From assembly GCA_002347475.1 (NCBI GenBank), contig DDXI01000107.1, forward strand, positions 1 to 21,141: a stretch of DNA of 21,141 bases. Direction: 5' to 3'. The notes beneath the pieces were generated by a model. It made no database searches and was not told the origin of the DNA. It worked only from the letters and a program-made list of their open reading frames with translations. This DNA is from Peptococcaceae bacterium UBA2264 (GTDB lineage: Bacteria > Bacillota > Desulfitobacteriia > Desulfitobacteriales > Desulfitobacteriaceae). Below, piece by piece: positions 1-6,784 of this stretch; the first letter of the stretch is position 1; each line of letters starts with the position of its first letter. The translations under genes and the position numbers were made by a program.

Positions 1-543
1 ATGGGCAGGTATGCCGGCTGGATAGCGCTTTATGCCGGTATTGCCGGGGGAGCAGATGTTATTCTTATCCCGGAAATTCCCTATCAATTTGAAAAAGTTG
101 TTAAGACCGTTGAACTCAGGGCTAAAAAAGGCAAAAGATTCAGTATTTTTGTGGTAGCTGAAGGAGCCAGGCCTTTGGGTGGCGAGATGGTCGTAGAAAG
201 GCAAATAATCGGCCGGGCGGATCCCCTGAAACTTGGGGGAATCGGTTCCAAGCTGGGGAAGGAATTGGAAGATTATACTAAAACAGAAACCCGGGTGACT
301 GTACTGGGACATATCCAGAGAGGAGGTTCACCAAATGCTTATGATCGTGTTTTGGCCACTCGTTACGGTGTAGCCGCAATTGAAGCTGCTCTGGCAAAAG
401 ATTATGGAAAAATGGTGGCTCTGCAATGCACAGACATTGTGCGGGTCCCAATTAGTCAGGCTGTGAATCAATTAAAATTAGTACAAATGAATGATCCAGT
501 TTTATTAGCTGCCCGCAGCCTGGGCATTTTAATGGGAGACTGA
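1..543 (+). CDS. pfkA: 6-phosphofructokinase, C-terminal part (5' end outside window)
   Basis: This glycolytic enzyme phosphorylates fructose 6-phosphate to fructose 1,6-bisphosphate in the cytoplasm. The first visible residues, MGRYAGWIAL, are the conserved internal MGR-x-AG substrate-binding motif of the family, so the ATG at base 1 is an internal methionine and roughly the N-terminal half of the protein lies upstream of the window. Further family signals are GGADVILIPEIPY just after it and GHIQRGGSP at about residues 103-111. The PEIPY context and long C-terminal tail resemble the group III (mixed-substrate, ATP or PPi) phosphofructokinases more than the short Bacillus PfkA. The phosphate donor cannot be settled because the G-D/G-G donor-specificity positions are in the missing half. 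The gene ends with TGA and no convincing terminator follows; repeat-rich DNA and the his promoter come next. Confidence 0.9.
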   Translation: MGRYAGWIALYAGIAGGADVILIPEIPYQFEKVVKTVELRAKKGKRFSIFVVAEGARPLGGEMVVERQIIGRADPLKLGGIGSKLGKELEDYTKTETRVTVLGHIQRGGSPNAYDRVLATRYGVAAIEAALAKDYGKMVALQCTDIVRVPISQAVNQLKLVQMNDPVLLAARSLGILMGD

Positions 544-548
544 ATATT

Positions 549-625
549 TGAGGATAGGGGATCGAGGTTCGAAGATTGTACATCATGTATCGCCTATCGG
601 GTATCGAATAAGGGTTGTCGGGAGG
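549..625. repeat. Degenerate heptanucleotide tandem repeat, block A
   Basis: Eleven consecutive 7-base units can be laid out in perfect register. The second position is G in ten units, the last position is T in nine, and the sixth is A in eight. Typical units are cgaggtt, cgcctat and cgggtat, giving a loose consensus CGRGTAT. The block starts just after the pfkA stop codon and runs into the -35 region of the his promoter. It has no open reading frame or clear RNA fold. It resembles the short tandemly repeated heptamers (STRR) described in cyanobacteria in organisation only. Confidence 0.6.
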
Positions 626-643
626 CAATTTAACTGTTATAAT
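615..643 (+). promoter_or_regulatory. Putative his operon promoter (extended -10)
   Basis: TTGTCG at 615-620 is followed after exactly 17 bases by TATAAT at 638-643. A TG dinucleotide sits one base upstream of the -10 box, making it an extended -10. The predicted start is near base 650, leaving a leader of about 113 bases before hisG. The -35 box lies inside heptamer block A. The leader contains a small hairpin (671-678 with 685-692) and heptamer block B, but I see no T-box specifier or histidine leader peptide. Confidence 0.65.
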
Positions 644-692
644 ACTACTATGCTAATACTTTAACTAACTAAAGCAGAAAAGTCTTTGCTTT

Positions 693-743
693 GGAATATT
701 TGGTATCGAGCCTTGTGCATTACGAATTATGCATTATGCATCA
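693..743. repeat. Degenerate heptanucleotide tandem repeat, block B
   Basis: Seven 7-base units in register run from 693 to 741. Six of them end in AT, and two are identical copies of tatgcat. Block B lies in the hisG leader, between the promoter and the hisG ribosome binding site, so it would be transcribed. It is not in the same phase as block A; the promoter's -10 region separates them. Confidence 0.55.
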
Positions 744-747
744 GATT

Positions 748-755
748 AAAGGGGA
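748..755 (+). promoter_or_regulatory. hisG ribosome binding site (sets the GTG start)
   Basis: AAAGGGGA stands seven bases before the GTG at 763. An in-frame TTG at 691 would add 24 residues encoded by repeat sequence and unlike HisG, so this site decides the start. Confidence 0.75.
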
Positions 756-762
756 TGGATTT

Positions 763-1434
763 GTGCCGCGTAATTTCTTAACTATTGCTTTACCCAAGGG
801 GAAATTATTGACAGACTCTATACAATTGTTAAATAAGACTGGTTTGGATTGTCTTCAGGTTGATGGGGATTCCCGTCATCTCTATTTTGACTTTCCTGAG
901 GCTCAGACCAGGATAATCATCTGCCGTCCGACAGATATCCCGACTTATGTGGAATATGGAGCAGCGGATATTGGCTTTGTTGGTAAAGATACCTTGTTAG
1001 AAGAAAATAAGGACGTGGCCGAACTCCTGGACTTAAAGTTCGGTTACTGTCGTTTTGTGGTGGCTATGCCGGAAGATAAGGTACCGCCTTTGCTGCCCAA
1101 CGGAGAGTATGATCTCAGTGTTCTTAACCATCAGCGGGTAGCTACTAAATTTCCCAGAGTAGCCCATACCTTTTTTTCTCAGTCAGGCATGCAGGTGGTG
1201 ACCATTAAACTGCACGGCAATATAGAATTGGCCCCCGAGGTCGGGCTGGCGGAAATGATAGTGGATATAGTTTCCACAGGAAAAACTCTGGTGCAAAATC
1301 ATTTGCTGGAAGTAGCCCCGATTCTGGAAGCAACCACCCGCCTGATAGCCAATCGTGTTGCTTACCGGATGAAATATGAAAGAATTCACGAATTAGTCGA
1401 GTGTCTGAGGACACATGTCAATGGGGTTGCTTAA
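763..1434 (+). CDS. hisG: ATP phosphoribosyltransferase, short form (catalytic subunit)
   Basis: HisG joins PRPP and ATP to give N1-(5'-phosphoribosyl)-ATP, the first and feedback-controlled step of histidine synthesis. From the GTG at 763 the protein has 223 residues and begins MPRNFLTIALPKGKLL, which matches the family N-terminus. It has the family region ELAPEVGLAEMIVDIV followed by STGKTL, the PRPP-binding loop. The C-terminal ACT-like regulatory domain of long HisG (about 290-300 residues) is absent. Short HisG is known to need the HisZ subunit in a hetero-octamer, but no hisZ lies next to it: the upstream gene is pfkA and the downstream gene is hisD, 50 bases away. HisZ is therefore inferred to be encoded elsewhere. 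The start is set by AAAGGGGA at 748-755. Confidence 0.95.
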   Translation: MPRNFLTIALPKGKLLTDSIQLLNKTGLDCLQVDGDSRHLYFDFPEAQTRIIICRPTDIPTYVEYGAADIGFVGKDTLLEENKDVAELLDLKFGYCRFVVAMPEDKVPPLLPNGEYDLSVLNHQRVATKFPRVAHTFFSQSGMQVVTIKLHGNIELAPEVGLAEMIVDIVSTGKTLVQNHLLEVAPILEATTRLIANRVAYRMKYERIHELVECLRTHVNGVA

Positions 1435-1484
1435 GAGAGTCAGCTTGCCGGGTTTATTTTGGAGCAAAGGGGGGTAATACTCCA

Positions 1485-2768
1485 GTGAAAATAGAAAGGA
1501 TCAGTGAATTGGATTTACAGCGTCTAACCCGTAAATCTTATGGCGATGACGAAAAATTGGAAAGACAAGTGGCCGGGATTCTGAGGAAAGTCCGGGAGGA
1601 GGGGGATGAAGCCCTCTACCAGTTAACCGAAGAATTTGATGAGGTTGATTTACGGGAATGCGGCTTGCAAGTCACCTCCCAGGAATGGGCAGAGGCTTAT
1701 GAGCAGGTTGATAAGGAATATCTGGAAGCGATTCGGGAGGCCAGAAAAAATATCCTTTGTTTTCATGAAAAACAGAAGCGCACATCTTGGCTGGAACCTG
1801 CTGAGGATGGAAGTCTGCTTGGGCAATTGTTACGGCCCCTGCAGCGGGTAGGCATTTATGTCCCAGGGGGCACAGCCTCTTATCCCTCCTCGGTTTTAAT
1901 GAATGCCTTGCCGGCAGTTGTGGCTGGGGTCGAAGAAATTGTCATGGTCAGCCCGCCTGGAAAAGATGGAAAACTTTTGCCTGAGGTGCTCGTGGCGGCT
2001 GCTGAAGCCGGTGTCAATGAAGTGTACAAAATAGGAGGGGCTCAAAGTATTGCAGCCCTGGCTTATGGAACCAAACAAATCTCCTCGGTTGACAAGATAA
2101 CTGGCCCGGGAAATATATATGTAACCCTGGCCAAAAAACAGGTTTTCGGCCTGGTCGATATCGACATGCTGGCCGGACCGAGTGAGATTCTCATTTTGGC
2201 CGATGAGAGTGCTGATCCGGCAGAATTAGCGGCCGACCTCTTGTCCCAGGCTGAACACGACCGTCTGGCCTCGGCAATTCTGGTTTCGCCGGAGCGGGAT
2301 CTTTTGGAAAAAACGATTATCCAGGTGGAATGTCAATTGGCGACTCTGCCACGGGCGGAAATTGCCCGCTCTTCCTGGGAAAATTATGGTGCTGTCATTC
2401 TGGTTTCCGATCTGGAGGAGGGAATGGCTTTAGCGAACATCATTGCCCCTGAACATTTTGAGCTGGTGGTTAATGACCCTGTGGCTTGGCTGGGACGAGT
2501 GCGTAATGCCGGAGCTGTTTTTTTGGGACGTTTTTCGCCCGAACCGGTTGGAGATTATTTTGCCGGCCCTAATCATGTTCTGCCTACCGGTGGGACAGCT
2601 CGTTTTTATTCACCTTTGAATGTGGACACTTTTGTGAAGAAAATCAATGTTGTCGGATATTCCCGGGAGGCTCTGGAAAAAGACGCCGCAAAAATTGCTC
2701 TTTTAGCAAGACGGGAAGGCTTGGAAGCTCATGCCCGGGCTGTAGAGGTAAGATTCGATGAAAACTAG
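1485..2768 (+). CDS. hisD: Histidinol dehydrogenase
   Basis: HisD is a zinc enzyme that oxidises L-histidinol through the aldehyde to L-histidine using two NAD+, the last two steps of the pathway. From the GTG at 1485 it has 427 residues, the usual length. Visible motifs are the nucleotide-site glycine stretch RVGIYVPGGTASYPS (about 121-135), KITGPGN (204-210), the zinc ligands in SQAEHD (Gln255, His258), and the catalytic pair Glu323-His324 in APEHFEL. An ATG upstream at 1401 is in frame but lies within hisG and would add 28 unconserved residues. The GTG is preceded by AAAGGGGGG at 1466-1474, ten bases away, so it is preferred. The 3' end overlaps hisC by 11 bases, which suggests coupled translation. 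Confidence 0.96.
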   Translation: MKIERISELDLQRLTRKSYGDDEKLERQVAGILRKVREEGDEALYQLTEEFDEVDLRECGLQVTSQEWAEAYEQVDKEYLEAIREARKNILCFHEKQKRTSWLEPAEDGSLLGQLLRPLQRVGIYVPGGTASYPSSVLMNALPAVVAGVEEIVMVSPPGKDGKLLPEVLVAAAEAGVNEVYKIGGAQSIAALAYGTKQISSVDKITGPGNIYVTLAKKQVFGLVDIDMLAGPSEILILADESADPAELAADLLSQAEHDRLASAILVSPERDLLEKTIIQVECQLATLPRAEIARSSWENYGAVILVSDLEEGMALANIIAPEHFELVVNDPVAWLGRVRNAGAVFLGRFSPEPVGDYFAGPNHVLPTGGTARFYSPLNVDTFVKKINVVGYSREALEKDAAKIALLARREGLEAHARAVEVRFDEN

Positions 2769-3867
2769 CAGTGGAATCACAGTCAATCTTCAGGAGCTGA
2801 TTCGTCCTGAAATCAGGGAACTGCGAGCCTATCAAAGTCATCTCTATCCGGGAGTTGTCAAAATGGATGCCAATGAAAATCCTTTTCCCTGGCCGGCAGG
2901 TATGAGAGAGGCTTTATTTAGGGAAGACATCGTTTTTAACCGTTACCCGGATAGCAGTGCCCGGGAATTGAAAGCAGCAATTGCCGGCTACGCGGGAGTA
3001 AGCAGCGATGAAATTCTGATAGGTAATGGTTCTGACGAGGTTATTCAGCTTATCCTGGCAACTTTTGGCGGGGTGGGCAAAGCAGTTGTTTTGCATCCCC
3101 CCACCTTTGGTATGTATGATGCTGCGGCCTGTGTAACGGCTACTGCTGTTATCAGGGTGCCTCTGCGTCAGGGTCTCTATCTGGATACCGAGGGTGTTTT
3201 GGCAGCGGCAAGTTCTCCTGAGGTCAGCACCATAATCCTGTGCAGTCCCAACAATCCTACCGGAACCTTATTCGAGCGGACGGAACTCCTGCGATTAGTG
3301 GCAGAGACCGGCAAAGTAATTATTATGGATGAAGCCTATGCTGAATTCTCCGGAGAATCCATAATTGATGAGATCAGAAATCATCCCAACCTTTTAGTTA
3401 TGCGGACCTTTTCCAAGGCTTTTGCTCTGGCTGGATTAAGACTGGGCTATCTGCTGGGCCAAGCGACAACCATTGAGTTGGTTAATCGTGTCAAACAACC
3501 GTTTAATGTCAATGTATTTACCCAAAGAGCCGGGATTGTGGCAGTCCGCTATCTGGAAAAGTACCAGGCTCAAATCGCCGAAATAAAAGCTGAAACAGCC
3601 AGACTTGCCAAGGCCTTGAGTGAAATTCCGGGTTTTAAAGTATATCCTACTCAAGCCAATTTTATTTTATTTCAGCCTGATGACCCTGATATTTGGGCCG
3701 AAAAGCTTTTGGCTAGCGGCTTTTTGCTTCGGCATATGGGCGATTTACCTGTTTTGGGAAAATGTTTACGGGTCAGTGCCGGTCTTCCCGAGGAAAATTC
3801 AGCATTTATTCAGGCTATCAGGGCCATTGCCTCGGAAAGAGGCGCTATTAAAGAGTCGGAACAGTGA
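2758..3867 (+). CDS. hisC: Histidinol-phosphate aminotransferase
   Basis: This PLP enzyme of fold type I transfers the amino group of glutamate to imidazole acetol phosphate, giving L-histidinol phosphate. The 369-residue product shows the HisC hallmarks: KMDANENPF near the N-terminus (35-43), NRYPDS (61-66), SPNNPTGT (163-170), Asp191 in MDEAYAEF for the PLP ring nitrogen, and the Schiff-base Lys220 in TFSKAFALAGLRLGY. The ATG at 2758 lies within the end of hisD with GAGGTAAG just upstream. Its TGA at 3865-3867 lies in the Shine-Dalgarno region of hisB. Related aminotransferases can act on aromatic substrates, but the operon position makes the histidine role the main one. Confidence 0.95.
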   Translation: MKTSSGITVNLQELIRPEIRELRAYQSHLYPGVVKMDANENPFPWPAGMREALFREDIVFNRYPDSSARELKAAIAGYAGVSSDEILIGNGSDEVIQLILATFGGVGKAVVLHPPTFGMYDAAACVTATAVIRVPLRQGLYLDTEGVLAAASSPEVSTIILCSPNNPTGTLFERTELLRLVAETGKVIIMDEAYAEFSGESIIDEIRNHPNLLVMRTFSKAFALAGLRLGYLLGQATTIELVNRVKQPFNVNVFTQRAGIVAVRYLEKYQAQIAEIKAETARLAKALSEIPGFKVYPTQANFILFQPDDPDIWAEKLLASGFLLRHMGDLPVLGKCLRVSAGLPEENSAFIQAIRAIASERGAIKESEQ

Positions 3868-3873
3868 GGGGGA
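3866..3873 (+). promoter_or_regulatory. hisB ribosome binding site (sets the inner GTG start)
   Basis: GAGGGGGA stands eight bases before the GTG at 3882. It overlaps the hisC stop codon and cannot serve the earlier in-frame GTG at 3864, which lies before it. Confidence 0.65.
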
Positions 3874-3881
3874 AGATAGAG

Positions 3882-4466
3882 GTGCGTGAAGGAACTGTGG
3901 AGCGTCAAACCCGGGAAACCACAATCAATGTTCAGCTGAGACTGGACGGGACAGGGGAGGCGGAAATTGAAAGCGGTATCGGTTTTTTTAATCATATGCT
4001 CAGTTCTATGTGCCGGTTCGCTTATTTTGATTTGCAGCTGACTGCCAGGGGAGATCTGGAGGTGGATCAGCATCATACTATTGAAGATTGCGGCCTTGCT
4101 GTTGGTCAGGCCTTCCGTGATGCTGTCGGCGACAAAAAGGGGATAGAACGTCTGGGAGAAGCTTTGCTGCCGATGGATGAAGTTCTGGTGCAGGTTGCCC
4201 TGGATATTTCCAACCGCCCCTATCTGGTTTGGGATGTGGAGTGTGCCGGCGGTAATGTTGGCGGGTTTCCAGCCGAAATGGCGGAAGAGTTTTTTCGCGC
4301 TCTGGCAGTTCAGGCTGGCTTGACCCTGCATATCCGTCTTCTGAGCGGCAAAAACCGTCACCATATTTTAGAGGCTGTCTTTAAAGGAGTGGGACGGGCT
4401 TTGGGCTTGGCCGTGCGTGTCAATACCCGTTTCAGCGGAATTCTATCCACCAAAGGAGTATTATAG
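3882..4466 (+). CDS. hisB: Imidazoleglycerol-phosphate dehydratase
   Basis: HisB removes water from imidazole glycerol phosphate to form imidazole acetol phosphate, using a manganese cluster. From the GTG at 3882 it is 194 residues long, the standard monofunctional size, and starts MREGTVERQTRET, as the family does. The metal-binding histidine motifs are all present: FFNHML (35-40), DQHHTIEDCG (62-71) and NRHHILEAVFK (158-168). There is no histidinol-phosphatase domain of the enterobacterial type, so the phosphatase must be another protein, and none is seen in this window. An earlier in-frame GTG at 3864 would add six residues but has no good ribosome binding site. Confidence 0.95.
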   Translation: MREGTVERQTRETTINVQLRLDGTGEAEIESGIGFFNHMLSSMCRFAYFDLQLTARGDLEVDQHHTIEDCGLAVGQAFRDAVGDKKGIERLGEALLPMDEVLVQVALDISNRPYLVWDVECAGGNVGGFPAEMAEEFFRALAVQAGLTLHIRLLSGKNRHHILEAVFKGVGRALGLAVRVNTRFSGILSTKGVL

Positions 4467-4498
4467 AGTAAAATATGGCTTACCGGAGGGTGATTTGA

Positions 4499-5128
4499 GT
4501 GATCGGTATTGTTGACTACGGACGGGGTAACCTGCGCAGCGTGGAAAAGGGCTTGGAGAAGGTGGGTTTTACCTCCGAAATTTTAACAGATCCGGCAGAA
4601 CTGGCGGTAGTTCAGGGAGTTATTCTTCCCGGGGTCGGGGCTTTTGCAGATGCGATGGATGCCTTGCGGCGGGGGGGATGGATAGATCCCTTGTTATCCT
4701 ATGCCCGCTCAGATAAGCCTTTTCTGGGAATTTGTCTGGGAATGCAGGTGCTTTTTGATATCGGGGAGGAGCATGGGGAGCATCAGGGGCTGGGTCTCAT
4801 TCCCGGTCGGGTGGTTAGATTTCCTGCCGGGCTTAAAGTACCGCAAATGGGTTGGAACAATGTGCAAATAGTACGGGAGGACCCTCTGCTGGAGGGGATA
4901 CCTGATAATACATATTTTTATTTTGTCCATTCCTATTATGCTGTTCCGGATGATGAAGAAGTTGTGATTGGATTCAGTGAGTATGGAGTTCGTTTTCCGG
5001 CCCTGGTGGGCCAAGGCCAAATTTGGGGAGCCCAATTTCACCCGGAAAAATCCAGTTTCTGGGGCTTGGCTGTCTTGAAAAATTTTGGGAAGTTGGTGAA
5101 AAGGAATGCGGATATTTCCGGCTATTGA
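4499..5128 (+). CDS. hisH: Imidazole glycerol phosphate synthase, glutaminase subunit
   Basis: HisH is a class I glutamine amidotransferase that hydrolyses glutamine and channels ammonia to HisF, which makes imidazole glycerol phosphate and AICAR. The 209-residue protein begins MIGIVDYGRGNLRSV. Its catalytic triad is complete: Cys79 in FLGICLGMQVLF, and His181 and Glu183 in GAQFHPEKS. The oxyanion region LPGVGAF (43-49) is also present. The GTG at 4499 follows GGAGGGTGA closely, and the gap from hisB is 32 bases. The end overlaps hisA by 23 bases, so hisH and hisA are probably translationally coupled. Confidence 0.96.
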   Translation: MIGIVDYGRGNLRSVEKGLEKVGFTSEILTDPAELAVVQGVILPGVGAFADAMDALRRGGWIDPLLSYARSDKPFLGICLGMQVLFDIGEEHGEHQGLGLIPGRVVRFPAGLKVPQMGWNNVQIVREDPLLEGIPDNTYFYFVHSYYAVPDDEEVVIGFSEYGVRFPALVGQGQIWGAQFHPEKSSFWGLAVLKNFGKLVKRNADISGY

Positions 5129-5876
5129 TCTTAAAGAGGGAAAGGCAGTCAGGCTGCTGCAGGGTCGTCTGGAAGACGCTACTATTTATGCCGATCATCC
5201 GGCAGATGTTGCCAAGAATTTTCTGGAGCAAGGGGCAGAGTTTCTGCATGTTGTTGATTTAAACGGCGCTTTTGCCGGAAAACCGGTAAATGATCAGGCC
5301 ATTCAGGACATTGTGCGGGCTGTCGGCTCTAAGATGAAAATTCAGGTAGGCGGCGGGATCCGCACTCTGGAGCGAATCGAGGAACTCCTGAAATTGGGAG
5401 TAAGCCGGGTTATACTGGGCACAATCGCTGTCAGGGAACCTGAATTGGTACGGGAGGCTGTCCGCCGCTATGGGGAGCAGATTGTTGTCGGTATAGATGC
5501 CCGGGATGGTATGGTAGCGGTCCAGGGTTGGTCGGAAGCCACTAAACTTAGTGCTGTCGAACTGGCTCTGGCTATGAAGGCAGTGGGAGTAAAGAGGATC
5601 ATATTTACTGATATTGCCCGGGACGGCATGCTCCAGGGCCTGAATCTGGCCAGTACTGTGCAACTGGCTCAGGAAACCGGTGTGACGGTGATTGCTTCCG
5701 GCGGAATTACGGTCCTGCACGATTTGCAGGATATCCAAAACGAGGTCAATAAAGGGATCTCGATCGAAGGCGCCATTGTTGGCAAAGCTCTCTATTCCGG
5801 TGCCTTTACCTTAAAAGAGGCTTTGGCTGTAGCTTACTCATCAGAAGAGGATAAGGTGGCAAAAAATGCTCGCTAA
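5106..5876 (+). CDS. hisA: ProFAR isomerase (phosphoribosylformimino-AICAR-phosphate isomerase)
   Basis: HisA is a (beta/alpha)8 barrel that carries out an Amadori rearrangement of ProFAR to PRFAR, the substrate of HisF. The 256-residue product has the acid/base aspartates Asp8 (PAIDLKEG) and Asp131 (GIDARDG), and the two phosphate-binding loops VGGGIR (81-86) and ASGGI. It starts inside hisH at the ATG at 5106, with AAAAGGA directly upstream, and ends inside hisF. A C-terminal tail of about 10 charged residues after the conserved barrel is encoded largely in the stretch approaching the hisF start. Confidence 0.96.
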   Translation: MRIFPAIDLKEGKAVRLLQGRLEDATIYADHPADVAKNFLEQGAEFLHVVDLNGAFAGKPVNDQAIQDIVRAVGSKMKIQVGGGIRTLERIEELLKLGVSRVILGTIAVREPELVREAVRRYGEQIVVGIDARDGMVAVQGWSEATKLSAVELALAMKAVGVKRIIFTDIARDGMLQGLNLASTVQLAQETGVTVIASGGITVLHDLQDIQNEVNKGISIEGAIVGKALYSGAFTLKEALAVAYSSEEDKVAKNAR

Positions 5877-6624
5877 ACGTATTATTCCCTGCCTGGATGT
5901 TCATGCTGGGCGGGTAGTCAAGGGAACTAATTTTGTACAGCTGCGTGATGCCGGAGATCCGGTGGAGCTGGCGGCTCTTTATGACCGGGAAGGTGCCGAT
6001 GAACTTGTTTTCTTAGATATTACGGCCTCCTCTGACGGCCGGAAAACGATGATAGACGTTGTGAGACGGACAGCAGAGCAAGTTTTCATCCCTTTCACGA
6101 TAGGGGGAGGCTTGCGCAGTATTGAAGACATACGCCTGGTCCTGCGGGCAGGGGCTGATAAAGTTTCACTGAATACATCGGCTGTGCAAAATCCGCAGCT
6201 TATTCAGGAAGGAGCCTATGCCTTTGGCAGCCAGTGTATTGTTGTAGCTATCGATGCCCGTCAGGTGGGAGTTGGACGCTGGGAGGTTTATATTCATGGC
6301 GGCAGAACTCCAACAGGGATAGATGTTCTGCAATGGGCTGAAAAGACAGAAGCAATGGGAGCGGGAGAAATCCTCCTGACTTCGATGGACAGGGATGGAA
6401 CCAAATCAGGCTATGATTTAGAGTTGACCAGGGCAGTGAGCAGAGCCGTGTCGATGCCCATAATAGCCAGCGGCGGGGTGGGAACCCTGGAGCATATGGC
6501 CGAGGGCTTGACCTTGGGGGAAGCAGATGCTGTTCTGGCAGCTTCGATTTTTCACTACCGGGAATACAGTATAGCTGAAACAAAAACTTACCTGAAAAAA
6601 CGCCATATTCCTGTAAGACTATAA
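5866..6624 (+). CDS. hisF: Imidazole glycerol phosphate synthase, cyclase subunit
   Basis: HisF uses ammonia from HisH to convert PRFAR into imidazole glycerol phosphate and AICAR, linking the pathway to purine synthesis. The 252-residue barrel protein has catalytic Asp11 (IIPCLDVHAGRVVKG) and Asp130 (VVAIDAR), and phosphate loops at IGGGLR (79-84) and ASGGVG. The ATG at 5866 overlaps the end of hisA by 11 bases. It is the last gene of the tightly packed part of the operon. A 160-base repeat-bearing gap separates it from hisIE, which is the only large break in the cluster. Confidence 0.97.
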   Translation: MLAKRIIPCLDVHAGRVVKGTNFVQLRDAGDPVELAALYDREGADELVFLDITASSDGRKTMIDVVRRTAEQVFIPFTIGGGLRSIEDIRLVLRAGADKVSLNTSAVQNPQLIQEGAYAFGSQCIVVAIDARQVGVGRWEVYIHGGRTPTGIDVLQWAEKTEAMGAGEILLTSMDRDGTKSGYDLELTRAVSRAVSMPIIASGGVGTLEHMAEGLTLGEADAVLAASIFHYREYSIAETKTYLKKRHIPVRL

Positions 6625-6629
6625 AAATT

Positions 6630-6741
6630 GAGGTGTGAGGAACGAAGCTCGAGGCGTGAATTTAAGGCGGAATATACGAAGCGCGATAGACGAGAACAGG
6701 GGCAGAAATTCGAGGCATGATATCTAAGACATGAAATAAAT
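6630..6741. repeat. Degenerate heptanucleotide tandem repeat, block C
   Basis: About sixteen 7-base units fill the space between hisF and hisIE. The first five all start with GA (for example gaggaac and gaggcgt). Later units keep the period but the conserved dinucleotide shifts, as in ggcatga and gacatga, suggesting slippage and decay. Stop codons interrupt all frames and no gene is seen. The composition and period match block A upstream of hisG, although the consensus has drifted. Confidence 0.55.
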
Positions 6742-6754
6742 ACAAATATTTGTA
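6741..6754. promoter_or_regulatory. 14-bp perfect palindrome before hisIE
   Basis: TACAAATATTTGTA is fully self-complementary and sits 31 bases before the hisIE start, right after repeat block C. A TATAGT follows at 6759-6764, but I see no matching -35 box. It could be an operator or a short AT-rich hairpin; no regulator can be named. Confidence 0.35.
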
Positions 6755-6784
6755 AGGATATAGTGGAGAGAGAAGGGTGAAAAA

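Noticed and set aside
691..762. N-terminal extension of HisG from the TTG at 691
   Set aside because: The added 24 residues are encoded by the heptamer repeat and do not match HisG; the GTG at 763 has a proper ribosome binding site.
650..762. T-box or histidine leader-peptide attenuator before hisG
   Set aside because: The leader is only about 113 bases, mostly repeat, with no T-box consensus, no run of His codons and no terminator/antiterminator pair.
3810..4364. 184-codon minus-strand frame
   Set aside because: It is antisense to hisC and hisB, both of which are certain; no promoter, ribosome binding site or domain supports it.
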